64,000 nt of DNA, from assembly GCA_017307505.1 (NCBI GenBank), contig JAFKEE010000042.1:53153-117152 (forward strand), given 5' to 3'. This document shows positions 17,545 to 27,200 of this stretch, piece after piece. The number at the start of each line of letters is the position of its first letter. Within the stretch, counting starts at the first letter, position 1. Position numbers and translations under genes: made by a program. The notes beneath the pieces are model-generated. The model was not told the DNA's origin. It did not search any database and worked only from the letters and a program-made list of their open reading frames with translations. The DNA is from Acidobacteriota bacterium. Its GTDB lineage: Bacteria; Acidobacteriota; Terriglobia; Bryobacterales; Bryobacteraceae.

Positions 17545-20162
17545 CCAGCTTCTTCCTCCTCCTTAGCGGTGACGACCTCCATGCATTCAGCGGCGGTCCT
17601 GCCAAGCATGGCTTTAAGAACATCGGGCGCGATCCTAGCCGTCTTAAGCTTTTCGACCGCATCGGTTCGCCAGAAGAGATTTCCCGCGCCCGGAAAGTCA
17701 CGGCGCAGGTCGCGAAGCGCCTGCAGAGCACTTTTCGCCCAAGAGCGGAACTCGTCGAGAGGCCAGCAGCGCACCTCCTTTAGAAAGGGAATCGCGCCCT
17801 CCGTGGTGCGGGTGCACGGGGTTATAAGGACGGGAATGATTTCGGTGCCTGCCAGATCCGGGAATTTATTGCGCAGCCATTGAGGGTGCAGCGCTGCCTG
17901 TCGGGCTTTCGCAACGGAGAAAACGGTTTCCGGCTTGCCCTCCGCATGGTCCTCGAATACTAGGCAGAGCGAATCATCGGCGATCCACCAGGGATCGGGC
18001 GCCGCTTCCTCGGAGGAATTACCGGCCGAATACCCGAGGAAGTCACCCAGACGTTTATGCCCGTGCTCGAAGGCCTTACCATCGGAGTTCTGCAGCAAGA
18101 GGCCGAGAATTGCGCTCTCCTCCGCGTCATACTTGCGGTCATGAACGGTCCCCATGCTTTCAAACACGGTTTCCAGCCGTTCGACTATCGCAATCAGGCG
18201 AGGTTCGACAGGGATGTCGCGGGAGGGCTCGGCCTTTTCCGTACCCAGCCCGGCAAGCCACCTTAAGACAGGTGCCGCTGCCTGGGCCTTCCGGAAATAA
18301 TCCTTCGCGATCTCATCGGTATCCAGTTGACCGTTCCGATGGGCAAGCCAGGCTGATGACCCGGCAAGGTATAGCCACAGCGCGCGATAGCCCCGCAGAT
18401 CGGGATGATTCAGCTTGCCGATAATCGTCCGGCAATGTTCAAGTGCGCGGGGGTAGTCACCGTTCCAAAGCGCATACTGGTACGACAACTCGGCGGCAGT
18501 TGCGTCGGCCAGTTCCTGGGTCGCCGCGAGCGTCTTCTGGGTCATGCCGGCGCGTAGGGCGACAATCGCCTTATCCGCGGCGTCCCAGTCTGCGTCCTGG
18601 GCAAAAAAGTGCTGAAGGTTGTCAAGCATCGCTGCGGCGGAAACGCCCTTCGACTGCTCCAGCCCGAACTCCAGTTCGGCCTGGATCTCGGGGTGAAAGA
18701 ATTCACGTCGCTCCTTCTTGAAAAGGTAGCTGCTGAGGCTCTCGCCCAGTACGATTACCGCTGCATAATCATTGGGCGAGCGGGTGCAGCGTCCGAACCC
18801 TTGTACCAGGCGGGTGAGAATGCGGTCGTCCAGCAGAAGCTGCGCGGTCACGCGCAATACGAAAAATTTCTCCTGCAGGTTGGCTCCCCCGGGAAGCCCG
18901 TCCGCCAGCAACAGCCTGCAGTCATCGTCGACCAGATCGATTCCGTCGTAACGGTTGGCGACCACGGCAACCGCCTTCTCGCTTTGTACAAAGGGGGCTT
19001 TGGACGCCTCGATCTGGCTCGCGTCGAAGACCGGGCAGGCCAAGTTCGAAGCGATGGCTTTCCGCATTTTTTCCGCGGCATTGTCATCCGGAACCAAGTA
19101 GAGCGCCCGACCGCTGAGCTTAATGGTGTCCAGTGCGAACTGCTCCGTTTCCGCATCATCAAGAGTCCGCTTGGGAAAGAGGAAGAAGCGGCGTCCTATG
19201 CCCTGTTTGTCCCAGCCTGTAGGCACCGGTATTTTATGGATGGGCTGCCGGCCGGTAACGCGTTCGAGGTCGCCTCCAGCTCCAAGCGTGGCCGACATAT
19301 ACACACGTTGTGTCGCCCCGGCAAAAGGCGCATGCGTGTTGGAGGGCGGAATCAGCGGGCGGATGAGTATCGAGAGTCGTGAAATGTAAAGGTGGCAGGC
19401 ATGAAGCGAATCGCGAATCAGGCTCCATGGATGCTTCAGGGCACTGCTTGCCGTATGCTCGTCGAGAAGTGCAATGATCTCAGGCGTACTCGACTGGAAA
19501 GCGGGCGTCGGCAGAATCTCGACCCATTGCCGGTCCGCAGGGCTTTTCGCGCGACCCGTCAGGCGAGACCTGTCGGAAGGTGGGAGAAAACGGCTCACTA
19601 CGCCCGTGAGCGCCGCGAATGCGGCTTCGTGTTCGGGATGCGATTTGTCGATAAGCAGCGACCAGAAGGCGGAGACATAATTCTCCGCGGAATGCGCATC
19701 GTCAAGGATGATCAGGTGCGGGTCTTCGAAAAAGGGATTGGTGTTGAATAGGCTGCTATAGGTTGTAACGCCCACGGCTTCGGCATTCTGCCAGTCCGCT
19801 GCGGCACCGGGATCGTACTGCGCCCGAGAACCGGTAAAGGTATACAGATCAATCCCATATTTCGTGCTGGCCTGGTGCGCGACCTGATTGGCGAGCTGAC
19901 GCGTGGGGCAAAGATAGACGACGCGCTCTCCGTATTTGCGACGTCGCCATTCTGCGATAAGCAGCCCCACGAGGGTCTTTCCGCTGCCGGTCGGCAGTTG
20001 AAGCGCAATGTCGGGGTGTTTGGTATGAACGGCGATATAGCTGCGGAGCACATCGGCCTGGTGGGAAAGTAGTCCAGGCACAGTTTTCTTGCGCAGATCC
20101 CGGAAGAGCGCCTCCGGGTCATCGGGTACGACGGGCTTTTTTTCAGGCAGTTTGAATGGCAT
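17541..20162 (-). CDS. SF2 DNA helicase, XPD/DinG-like
   Basis: This 873-aa product has helicase motif I QLPTGSGKT (about 55-63), motif II as LDDAH (about 154-158, in place of DEAH), motif III VYMSATLG, and C-terminal motifs NRYDGIDLVDD, LPGGAN and LVQGFGRCTRS, which resemble XPD/DinG more than type III restriction helicases. No Fe-S cysteine cluster is evident. The last about 350 residues are helical and unassigned. It is the first gene of the unit with the SIR2-Argonaute. It may open duplex DNA so that the Argonaute can sample it, as proposed for DinG-type helicases found with PIWI-RE proteins (inference). Confidence 0.85.
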   Translation of the reverse strand: MPFKLPEKKPVVPDDPEALFRDLRKKTVPGLLSHQADVLRSYIAVHTKHPDIALQLPTGSGKTLVGLLIAEWRRRKYGERVVYLCPTRQLANQVAHQASTKYGIDLYTFTGSRAQYDPGAAADWQNAEAVGVTTYSSLFNTNPFFEDPHLIILDDAHSAENYVSAFWSLLIDKSHPEHEAAFAALTGVVSRFLPPSDRSRLTGRAKSPADRQWVEILPTPAFQSSTPEIIALLDEHTASSALKHPWSLIRDSLHACHLYISRLSILIRPLIPPSNTHAPFAGATQRVYMSATLGAGGDLERVTGRQPIHKIPVPTGWDKQGIGRRFFLFPKRTLDDAETEQFALDTIKLSGRALYLVPDDNAAEKMRKAIASNLACPVFDASQIEASKAPFVQSEKAVAVVANRYDGIDLVDDDCRLLLADGLPGGANLQEKFFVLRVTAQLLLDDRILTRLVQGFGRCTRSPNDYAAVIVLGESLSSYLFKKERREFFHPEIQAELEFGLEQSKGVSAAAMLDNLQHFFAQDADWDAADKAIVALRAGMTQKTLAATQELADATAAELSYQYALWNGDYPRALEHCRTIIGKLNHPDLRGYRALWLYLAGSSAWLAHRNGQLDTDEIAKDYFRKAQAAAPVLRWLAGLGTEKAEPSRDIPVEPRLIAIVERLETVFESMGTVHDRKYDAEESAILGLLLQNSDGKAFEHGHKRLGDFLGYSAGNSSEEAAPDPWWIADDSLCLVFEDHAEGKPETVFSVAKARQAALHPQWLRNKFPDLAGTEIIPVLITPCTRTTEGAIPFLKEVRCWPLDEFRSWAKSALQALRDLRRDFPGAGNLFWRTDAVEKLKTARIAPDVLKAMLGRTAAECMEVVTAKEEEEAG

Positions 20163-20289
20163 TAGCCGCTCTCTTCCATGCGCAATCCGATTCCACGCCT
20201 ACGGCGGCCGGGCCGCATCGCGTCGTCGTGCTCAGCGCGATCGATACTCCCGGATGTGTGTCTGGATCGATAGGCATCATCCCGTCCCT

Positions 20290-20493
20290 TCAGCCTTCCT
20301 TGGGAAACAGCGGCCATTTTTGCGCAAGGTACTGTTCTGCAGCGTCCCGGACCACCCACGCGAGCGAGACTTTCTTTTGCTTCGCAATCTCCTCCAATGT
20401 CGCGTAAAGCTCGTGCGGAAAACTGATCGTTGCCCGCACTGTTGCTGTATGTTGCGGGTTCACTTTGCCCTCATGTCTTTTCTTCAACATCAT
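20290..20493 (-). CDS. Ribbon-helix-helix (CopG-like) regulator
   Basis: The product is 67 aa from tandem ATGs at 20493/20490, with a GAAGG-type ribosome site upstream; the longer open frame is not protein-like. The RHH fold shows as strand VRATISF, helix 1 HELYATLEEIAKQKKV, then SLAWVVRDAAEQYL. Proteins of this type bind operators as dimers. It lies 127 nt upstream of the helicase gene on the same strand, so it may control the helicase/Argonaute operon or be the leftover of a toxin-antitoxin pair. Confidence 0.7.
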   Translation of the reverse strand: MMLKKRHEGKVNPQHTATVRATISFPHELYATLEEIAKQKKVSLAWVVRDAAEQYLAQKWPLFPKEG

Positions 20494-20805
20494 GACTTGA
20501 CCTTCACCGTATTTCACCACAATGGTGATGCAAAGACAAGCCGTTTCTCTGCAAGAAGATACGCGAGATTCACTGCGCTTTGATTCCGATTCTATGGTGG
20601 CCCGAGCAAGCCGGGTATTCAAACCGACGCGTTTGGCCGACAGGCTACCGCAGACGCAAATCGATCGACATCCTCACCGGACGACTTCAACTTCTCACCA
20701 CACCAGTCGCGTTCCGATGCGCAATCGTGGCATAAGATCGCGAATACCGTAGAGGCTGGATAGCTGTGTCAGGCATCAAGGAAGGCAAGGAGCAGTTCAA
20801 GGAAT

Positions 20806-21144
20806 TCATGCGGCGCGTGCGCAAGGCCGTGGGCGGCAATGACAAGTCCGCCTCCCATGCGACGCGCAAACGGCCTGTGCGCTTTCGTAGCCGGCAAGTC
20901 GCGCGAGCGCATCGCGCCAGGCCCCATATATCTTCGCCGTGCCAGCGACGAAATCCCAATAGTTGCTGTGCTCGTAGATGGCGCCCTGCTCCAGCCCCTC
21001 GGCCCGTCTGGGATAGGCGAATTCCGTTCCGCTGACCACGGCCGCGCGCCAGTAGCGACTCCAGTCCTTGGGATAGCCCTCACGGTCTACATCGACGTTT
21101 TCGGCCTTCTTCAGGCCGACATGCACCCAGACCTCAAGTCCCAT
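20806..21144 (-). CDS. Hypothetical protein, apparently frameshifted near its end
   Basis: The N-terminal about 90 residues (MGLEVWVHVGLKKAENVDVD and the YEHSNYWDFVAGTAKIYGAW region) are protein-like and resemble small hypothetical proteins of phage and plasmid origin that begin MGLD/E and carry a Y-x-W segment. After about residue 95 the frame turns Arg/Cys-rich. In another frame a hydrophobic tail (GLVIAAHGLAHAPHEFLELL) runs to a stop at 20769. Either a frameshift has occurred or the gene is truncated. Function unknown. Confidence 0.5.
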   Translation of the reverse strand: MGLEVWVHVGLKKAENVDVDREGYPKDWSRYWRAAVVSGTEFAYPRRAEGLEQGAIYEHSNYWDFVAGTAKIYGAWRDALARLAGYESAQAVCASHGRRTCHCRPRPCARAA

Positions 21145-21182
21145 GCGATCCGATTGTAGATCGCGTCGGCGGGTACCAGAGA

Positions 21183-21689
21183 CTACCGTCCTTCGACAAT
21201 TCGGCGAATGTCCTTGAGCAGGACGAAAAGATGCATCGGATCGGTCGGGGAGTGGATAAAATCAAATTTTTCGTAGAAGCGCCGGGCTTCTTCGTCCTTC
21301 GCGTGAACGGCGAAGGCTCGGATGCCCGCGATCTCGGCCGCCTGTAATGTGCGATGCATGGCATCCTTCAAAAGCGCCTTTCCGACGCCCTGGCCGTGCC
21401 AGCGTTTATCGACGGCCAGTCGCGCAAGCAGCATGATTGGCACGGGATGACGGGCGAGGCCCCTGGTCAGGCGCTCCGGCGCTTCTTCGCGCGAAACCTG
21501 CCCCACTGCCAGCGTGTGATAGCCGATGACGGATTCGCCGACGAGACCGACGTAGGTTTGCGCCGCGCCGGCCTGCTGGTTGGCCCACGCATAGCGCAAC
21601 AGGTATCGGTTCAGTTCTTCCCGGCCGCAGTCGAAGCCTTCGGTGGTGTGATCGACCCTGAGCTTTGCAATGCGGCGTTCCGCACTCAC
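21183..21689 (-). CDS. GNAT acetyltransferase toxin (TacT/AtaT-like)
   Basis: This 168-aa product is a GNAT-fold acetyltransferase: N-terminal FDCGREELNRYLLRYA, typical of TA-associated GNATs, central LLARLAVDKRWHGQGVGKALL with the acetyl-CoA pyrophosphate loop, and C-terminal AVHAKDEEARRFYEKFDF. In TacT/AtaT toxins such enzymes acetylate the amino group of aminoacyl-tRNAs and stop translation. Its start overlaps the DUF1778 antitoxin stop by 4 nt, the usual antitoxin-first arrangement. Confidence 0.9.
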   Translation of the reverse strand: MSAERRIAKLRVDHTTEGFDCGREELNRYLLRYAWANQQAGAAQTYVGLVGESVIGYHTLAVGQVSREEAPERLTRGLARHPVPIMLLARLAVDKRWHGQGVGKALLKDAMHRTLQAAEIAGIRAFAVHAKDEEARRFYEKFDFIHSPTDPMHLFVLLKDIRRIVEGR

Positions 21690-21976
21690 TGATTCGGCCC
21701 GGCATCAAAGAATCCGGGCTCTTTCAGCAGACGCTCAAGACGGGGCAGGGGGCGTGGAGCGGCATCGAGCGCAGCCTGGAACGCCTTCCACTGAGCGGCA
21801 TTCAGACCGAAGCTCCGCCGGTCGGCGAGCGTTTCATCGGCGCGGGCGAGCGCACTCTCCAGAACGAATTCGCTGACGGAGCGGTGGGAAGCAGCAGCCG
21901 CAGCCTGAAGCGCACGCTTCGCGTTGCGGGTCAGGCGCAAGTCCAGTTTTTCGCTGCGTGTGGTGCGTATAGCCAT
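21686..21976 (-). CDS. DUF1778 ribbon-helix-helix antitoxin (TacA-like)
   Basis: The ATG at 21976 is preferred because GGAGG lies directly upstream; an ATG at 22000 is possible but would place this ribosome site inside the gene. The 96-aa product has the DUF1778 RHH domain (RSEKLDLRLTRNAKRALQAA, then SVSEFVLESALARADETLAD) and a C-terminal toxin-neutralising tail that includes the common motif FGLNAAQWKAFQAAL. It pairs with the GNAT toxin immediately downstream and should repress the operon as a complex. Confidence 0.9.
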   Translation of the reverse strand: MAIRTTRSEKLDLRLTRNAKRALQAAAAASHRSVSEFVLESALARADETLADRRSFGLNAAQWKAFQAALDAAPRPLPRLERLLKEPGFFDAGPNQ

Positions 21977-22263
21977 AGACCCTCCTTCCAATTCTGACAT
22001 TAACCATTCCGCCAGACAATGTCAAGACAAGCTACAATAGGCCTGTGCTGCTTCAGAGCCGTCTACGTTGTTCAGAAAGGCCCTTGGCAATGTGGTAAGA
22101 GCGAAATTCTTAATGCGAATGACAGGCCAAGGGTCTGCTAGAGATTTTTGATTGTGTTGAAACGCTGCGGCGCAACCATGCCCATCACGAGTGGGGCAGT
22201 TGATGAAAGCCGCTTGCAGCCAGCGAGCCGGACGCTCGTGATCGTATTGCATAGGAGTTGTGG

Positions 22264-22383
22264 ATGCCGACGTCAAAAATAAACACTGGTAACGGCAAGG
22301 AGAAAGCCCAAAAGGGTGGAGGTCTCGTTTGCGGTGAAGTGAACCTGCAAGCTGCTGAGAAGCAGGTCGATTACGTGAAATGA
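22264..22383 (+). CDS. Small ORF (39 aa) heading the Mrr/NACHT operon
   Basis: The ATG at 22264 is preceded by AGGAG with a 6-nt spacer, and the stop overlaps the ATG of the nuclease gene (ATGA at 22380-22383). The product is lysine- and glycine-rich in its first half (GKEKAQKGGG) with a short helix at the end (NLQAAEKQVDYVK). Good ribosome site plus coupling argue that it is translated. It could be a leader peptide that couples translation, or a small regulator; no family was recognised. Confidence 0.5.
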   Translation: MPTSKINTGNGKEKAQKGGGLVCGEVNLQAAEKQVDYVK

Positions 22384-23369
22384 CGACGATGGCCGACATT
22401 ACGTTTCAGTACCCGCCTGAGCTGTTCAACCTGTTGGTTGACACGATACCTTTGCTAAGCCGATCCAAGAAGGATGTTGTGTTGTTCTTCCGGGGAGCGG
22501 GGGTTCCTGACACGATGCTGGCTGATCTCATCCGGCGGGTAAAGACGGATGCCGCGAATATAAACAAGTATGAAATCGCCAGAACCACTCTGCAGCGGCT
22601 GAACGAGCGCGGCGAAGCCGGCCTTGCGTACCGCCGGGAGGTTTTGAAGCGTGTGGTGGAATTCGCGAGTTTCGACAGTTGCTGGCCTGCCGACCAGTTG
22701 AAGGCCAAAGGGCTTGTCGCCAGCATCCGTGAGGTCGTCAACCAGAAGGATTCCTTTACGCGCATGAACCAGGCGCGAGAAGAGGAGCGCGCTGCCCGCC
22801 TCGCTGATGTGGAGCGGGCCAACAAAGCGAAGCAGGAGCAGGCGGCAAAGATCGAAGCTGCCAAGAATGAATTCTACGGACTATTTGTTTCGTCGCTGAC
22901 GGCTCAGCAGCGCGGGAAGAAGCTGGAATCGGCATTGAACAACGTATTTCGCGCCTACGGGATTCTCGTCAAAGAAGCATTCCATCTTGTCGGAGAGTCC
23001 GGTGAAGGCATCGTGGAGCAGATTGACGGCGTCATCCAGCTGAAAGGGGTTCTCCATTTCGCAGAGATGAAATGGTACAAGGACCCTGTCGGCAAGGGGG
23101 AGATTTCGGAGCATCTCGTTCGGCTTATCAGCCGGGCAGAAGCGCGCGGACTTATCATTTCAGCCAGCGACTACACCGATCCGGCCATTCATACCTGCCG
23201 CGAATTTCTTCAGCATAAACTTGTCTCGCTTTGTCACCTGCAGGAGCTTGTTTTCCTACTGGAGTGGCAGGCCGATTTATCGGCGTTCCTCGCCCAGAAG
23301 ATCGAAGCTGCGCAGATACACAAGAATCCCTACTTCAAGCCGCTTGAAGGCGAAACGGGTCCTTTGTGA
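22380..23369 (+). CDS. Mrr-like restriction endonuclease with coiled coil
   Basis: This 329-aa product has an N-terminal helical domain (about residues 8-125), a charged coiled coil (about 128-165, QAREEERAARLADVERANKA) and a C-terminal Mrr-type PD-(D/E)XK nuclease: Asp in EQIDGVIQ (about 216) and E-x-K in HFAEMKWYK (about 229-231), followed by the helix EISEHLVRLISRAEARGLII. It should cleave DNA. It is the second frame of a coupled operon that ends in NACHT and TIR-like genes; it may serve as the effector of that system or act alone. Confidence 0.8.
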   Translation: MTTMADITFQYPPELFNLLVDTIPLLSRSKKDVVLFFRGAGVPDTMLADLIRRVKTDAANINKYEIARTTLQRLNERGEAGLAYRREVLKRVVEFASFDSCWPADQLKAKGLVASIREVVNQKDSFTRMNQAREEERAARLADVERANKAKQEQAAKIEAAKNEFYGLFVSSLTAQQRGKKLESALNNVFRAYGILVKEAFHLVGESGEGIVEQIDGVIQLKGVLHFAEMKWYKDPVGKGEISEHLVRLISRAEARGLIISASDYTDPAIHTCREFLQHKLVSLCHLQELVFLLEWQADLSAFLAQKIEAAQIHKNPYFKPLEGETGPL

Positions 23370-23593
23370 GTATGGCCGCTGAAAGCCACGTCGAAGGCGC
23401 AGCACTTGCCGGTCTGGTGGGGTTCAAAGAATTGGTGCGCGAGGGTGTAATTCGCCATTGCGGCTGCAAGGAACGGACCTGCCCCGTCTACTTCATACCT
23501 TCATCCGCTGTGCATGAACTGGGGCAGCTTCGCCGCGATGCGCTCCGGCTGTTTCGCGTCGCGGATCGGAGATTCGAGGAACCCGCATGGTGA
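23366..23593 (+). CDS. Small hypothetical protein, 75 aa
   Basis: The GTG start at 23366 overlaps the nuclease stop (GTGA), with an ATG two codons later as alternative. The protein has an N-terminal helix (GAALAGLVGFKELVREGVI), two nearby Cys motifs (RHCGCKERTCPVYF) that could bind metal, and a C-terminal helix. Three cysteines in 8 residues are notable in so small a protein. No family was recognised; tight coupling places it in the nuclease-NACHT operon. Confidence 0.6.
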   Translation: MSMAAESHVEGAALAGLVGFKELVREGVIRHCGCKERTCPVYFIPSSAVHELGQLRRDALRLFRVADRRFEEPAW

Positions 23594-23636
23594 GACAGGA
23601 CAGAGCTGGAAACAGGCAAAAGGGAAGGGGGCAACG

Positions 23637-24200
23637 ATGGGACTGTACGTGCATTCGCTAGGTGAGATCCCGACCGACACGGAGCGGGCCTATTACGTCT
23701 ACCTGCTCGATTACGGCTGGGAGGAACCGTTGGGCGACGCCGTCCGCGCAAACCTCCCCCGCATGGCCGATCTCGCGTCGCGCTCGGATGCCGTTGTCAT
23801 TCATGGCCCCAGAGGCGTCCATTTTGAGGACGAAGTGCTCTCCTGGCACCGGATCAATGGGCAGGATGCGGGTGACATACTGCCCGCACTGCTTGTCACG
23901 ACACGCCATCCCTCCACCTTCCGGGAGTCATTCAGTTTAATCAGGACGGAGCCAGAGAACCGCGACCCGCTCCTACTGGTACCTCTGCGGAAGATATGCA
24001 CCTCCGCCCAGGAGGTGGCCGACCTGATTCACATGGTGTTTGAGGACATCAAGGGCAAGAAGCGTCTGCCGGACTTTCACGCGGCGAAGCGCATGCAGCG
24101 CGGGGTAGGGCGCGCATTAGTAGACGCCGTCATATTGCAGCCCAAGCTTGGCGGCGTCGGCTTTGATTTGAAGAACTTTTTCAGCGGCTTTAAGAAATAA
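23637..24200 (+). CDS. Unknown alpha/beta protein, 187 aa
   Basis: The ATG at 23637 follows a purine-rich ribosome site (GGGAAGGGGG), and MGLYVHSLGEIP is a natural start. Predicted strands such as DAVVIHGPRGVHFEDEVLSW and ILPALLVTTRHPSTF suggest an alpha/beta fold with a sensor- or nucleotide-binding-like core. The C-terminal Gly/Phe-rich end (GVGFDLKNFFSGFKK) is unusual. I do not recognise the family. Its stop abuts the NACHT start with no spacer, so they are coupled and probably act together. Confidence 0.65.
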   Translation: MGLYVHSLGEIPTDTERAYYVYLLDYGWEEPLGDAVRANLPRMADLASRSDAVVIHGPRGVHFEDEVLSWHRINGQDAGDILPALLVTTRHPSTFRESFSLIRTEPENRDPLLLVPLRKICTSAQEVADLIHMVFEDIKGKKRLPDFHAAKRMQRGVGRALVDAVILQPKLGGVGFDLKNFFSGFKK

Positions 24201-27200
24201 ATGGTTGAACGGATCGACATCGAGCGCGCCCTGGATAGCCTCGCTTCCGACGAAGGGGGCTTCATATTCCAGGGGCTCGCAGTCGTCCTGGCAAAGCTCC
24301 GATGGCCGGAGTTGATCGCTTCGGAACGGCACAAGGATCGCGGGCTTGACGCCTACGCCAGTGCGTCCGTTTCGGCGGATGGACGCGGCAAGGGCCTGGC
24401 ATGTTCGATCACCGGAACATACGAAAAGATCAAGGACGACGCCACTGAGACAAAGAAACACTACCCGGATGTGTCTCTGCTTATCTTCTATACGAGCGAG
24501 AAAGTCTCTCAGGGAAAGAAGGCCGAATGGGCGCAGAAGATTCACAGTGACTTCGGTCTTGAACTGATCGTGGTTTCCCGGGAGGACATCATCACGACCC
24601 TTCAGCTCCCCGGCAATGCTCATCTATGCGCGACCCACCTTAGAATCCCTGTTCCTTTTCAGCAAACATCCGCGCCGCTCTTGCAGCGGGTGCGTGACGC
24701 AACTGGAACTGTGGCCACGCAGTGGGCCGCCCACCCGCGGTTAACAGGAAAGCCCACCATATTGCTTAACGGCGTCATCGTCGACCGAAAGGGAAACGAG
24801 ACACGGCAGCTCCTCAACACCGCGCATCTTCACGCTCAGCTGCTGCAAGGCCGGCGGCTGATCCTCGAAGCTCCGGCGGGCAGAGGCAAGACCACGACCC
24901 TGATACAACTTGCCCGGATGGCTGGCAGCCCGCCACCTTTTGCATTCCTCGTAGATCTGCCTGGCTGGGTCAGGTCGCCCGCCACGATCCTGGAGCATAT
25001 TGCCCGCACGCCTGCGTTTCTCGCCCATGGCATTGACGCCGCTGCGCTCGCACAGCTGTCTCAAACCGAACCGTGCTTGTTTCTCCTCAATGGTTGGAAC
25101 GAGATTTCATCCGTTTATTCCCAGGAAGCCGCCACCGCGCTCCACGAGCTGGAACGAACTTTTCCTGCCGCCGGAATTGTAGTGGCCACGCGCGTCCATG
25201 ACACGGTTCCGCCATTGCCGGGGTCCACCCGAATCCGGCTGCTTCCTCTGACGGCAGCACAGCGGTTGCAGTACCTGGTGGAGGCGCTGGGAGAAACGCA
25301 GGCTCGTCAATTCCACGAGAGCCTCGCCGCTGATCGTGTGCTCAATGAACTGACGCGAACACCCCTCATTCTCTCAGAGATCACCGCCCTCCATCAGTCA
25401 GGGCGAGAGGTACCTCGCACAAAGTTGCGTCTGCTTCGCGCCGTAATCGAAATGATGGAGCAGTCCGAGGCCCACAGCGCTCATCTGCAAGGCCCGCCGC
25501 TCTGGGGACACGCCGAGCAGTATCTGCGCGAGCTGGCGCTTCAACTTGTAGGCCGAGGGGATGTCATTATTGGCGCGGCGGATGCCCGATCTGTTTGCCA
25601 CACAGTCAGCGACCGCTTGAAGCATGACCAGCAGCTAGAACACTCGCCGGAATCGGCCGATATCCTCAAGACGCTCTGTGCCCATCATATTTTGGAGCGC
25701 ATCGAGTATCCCGTCGCCGGATTCCGTTTCGAACACCAGCAATTCCAAGAATACTATGCGGCTCTTATGGTTCAGGAGAAGCTGGCAGAGCTGGTGGCAG
25801 AAAAGGACGCGAATCGCCGCGAGGCGTTCAACGCGACATATATTAATGAGCCGGCATGGGACGAGCCACTTGCGCTGGCTGCCGAAGACTTCGGGAGCAC
25901 AGGTGATCACGCAACCAGCGTGGAGTCCGCAAGCGTCTTGATTGACGGCGCTCTTCGAGTTGATCCCCTTTTTGCGGCCAGATTGGCCCGTCTCTGCGGC
26001 CCCGCGCATTCGCAACAGCTCCGCAGCGAATTGGGCAAGCGTCTTCGCTTGCTTTACGCAGCCGACAATCCGCACTACCGTCAACTCGCTATTGCCGCGA
26101 TGCTGGCGACCGGCTGGGATGACTTTATCGATATTCTCATCCCCCTTCTCATACATTCGGATCAGCAGATTCGCCTTGGCACCTATCGGGCAGGCTCTGA
26201 TTTCTATCCGTCCTGTCTGGGCGCCAATTGGTGGCACGTGGTCTCCGGCTGGCAGGAACGATTCCGGGGTGAGTTTGTCTCGGAACTTGCTCTTCATCAC
26301 GGCCGAACCGAAGTTGCATTGGCATTCGCACGTTCTGATCCAAGCGTTACGGTCAAGATTGAAGCGGTTCGCCTATTGGCCTGGATGGGCCAATATCCTG
26401 ATGTTGCAGGTCTCCTGCAAGCGATGAATGACTCAGAATTCCGGCAAATGGTAACTCGGCTTGAACTAGAAGAAATACCGTCACATCTGCACTCCCGGGC
26501 GCGGGCGGCGTATACGGCTCTACTGGCCGAAACAAGCGATCCGAAGACCCGGTTTCAGATTACTCTCACGCTCGGTCGGCTTGGCCACAGTAACGGTTCG
26601 AACCTGTTGAAGGACGAACTCGCCGTCATGCCGGGATCGGTGGTGAAGGAGCTGAGCGACTACTCGCTCCGTCCGGCAATTGAGGCCGTGCGCACCGTTG
26701 ACTCCCCATGGGTGAGCCAGTGGGTGGCGGATCGGATCGTGGAAGGGGCCTTATGGCGCGACAGCTGGCTGGCTATGGTATCCACGCTTCCCGAAGGCCA
26801 GCGCGAGGCGCTGCTGCTGCGTGTAACCGGTGAAAACCTCCAATATGGTGCTACCGGGCGGATTGTGTCGCTTCTCGCCGCCACTTCCGATCCGACCTTC
26901 GCGAAGCGTGTTTTTGAGGCCCTCTGCTCTCACCGGCAGCAACTGCTGGACGATCCACGAAATACCGACAAGCAGGCAATCGACCAGCAATTGAGAGGGC
27001 TTTTCAAGAGCACACCGGTCCAACGCGTTGTGGAGGGCCTCTCGGACATGCTAGCGAAGACACCATCGGGGCTGGAGCTTTCTCTCATGCTCGAAATGTT
27101 CAGCCGAATGGGATCGACTGAGGACAGCGTGAGGGGCGCGCTTCCCGATCCGCTGCGTCAGCAGCTTCGCCGATACTTTAAGGCTGCTGTCCCCGCCGTG

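Noticed and set aside
15559..19382. Long + strand frames opposite the Argonaute and helicase genes
   Set aside because: Antisense shadows of well-defined motifs on the - strand; no domains of their own.
22022..22399. 125-aa open frame opposite the small ORF
   Set aside because: Opposes a frame with a good ribosome site and coupling; sequence has no recognisable pattern.
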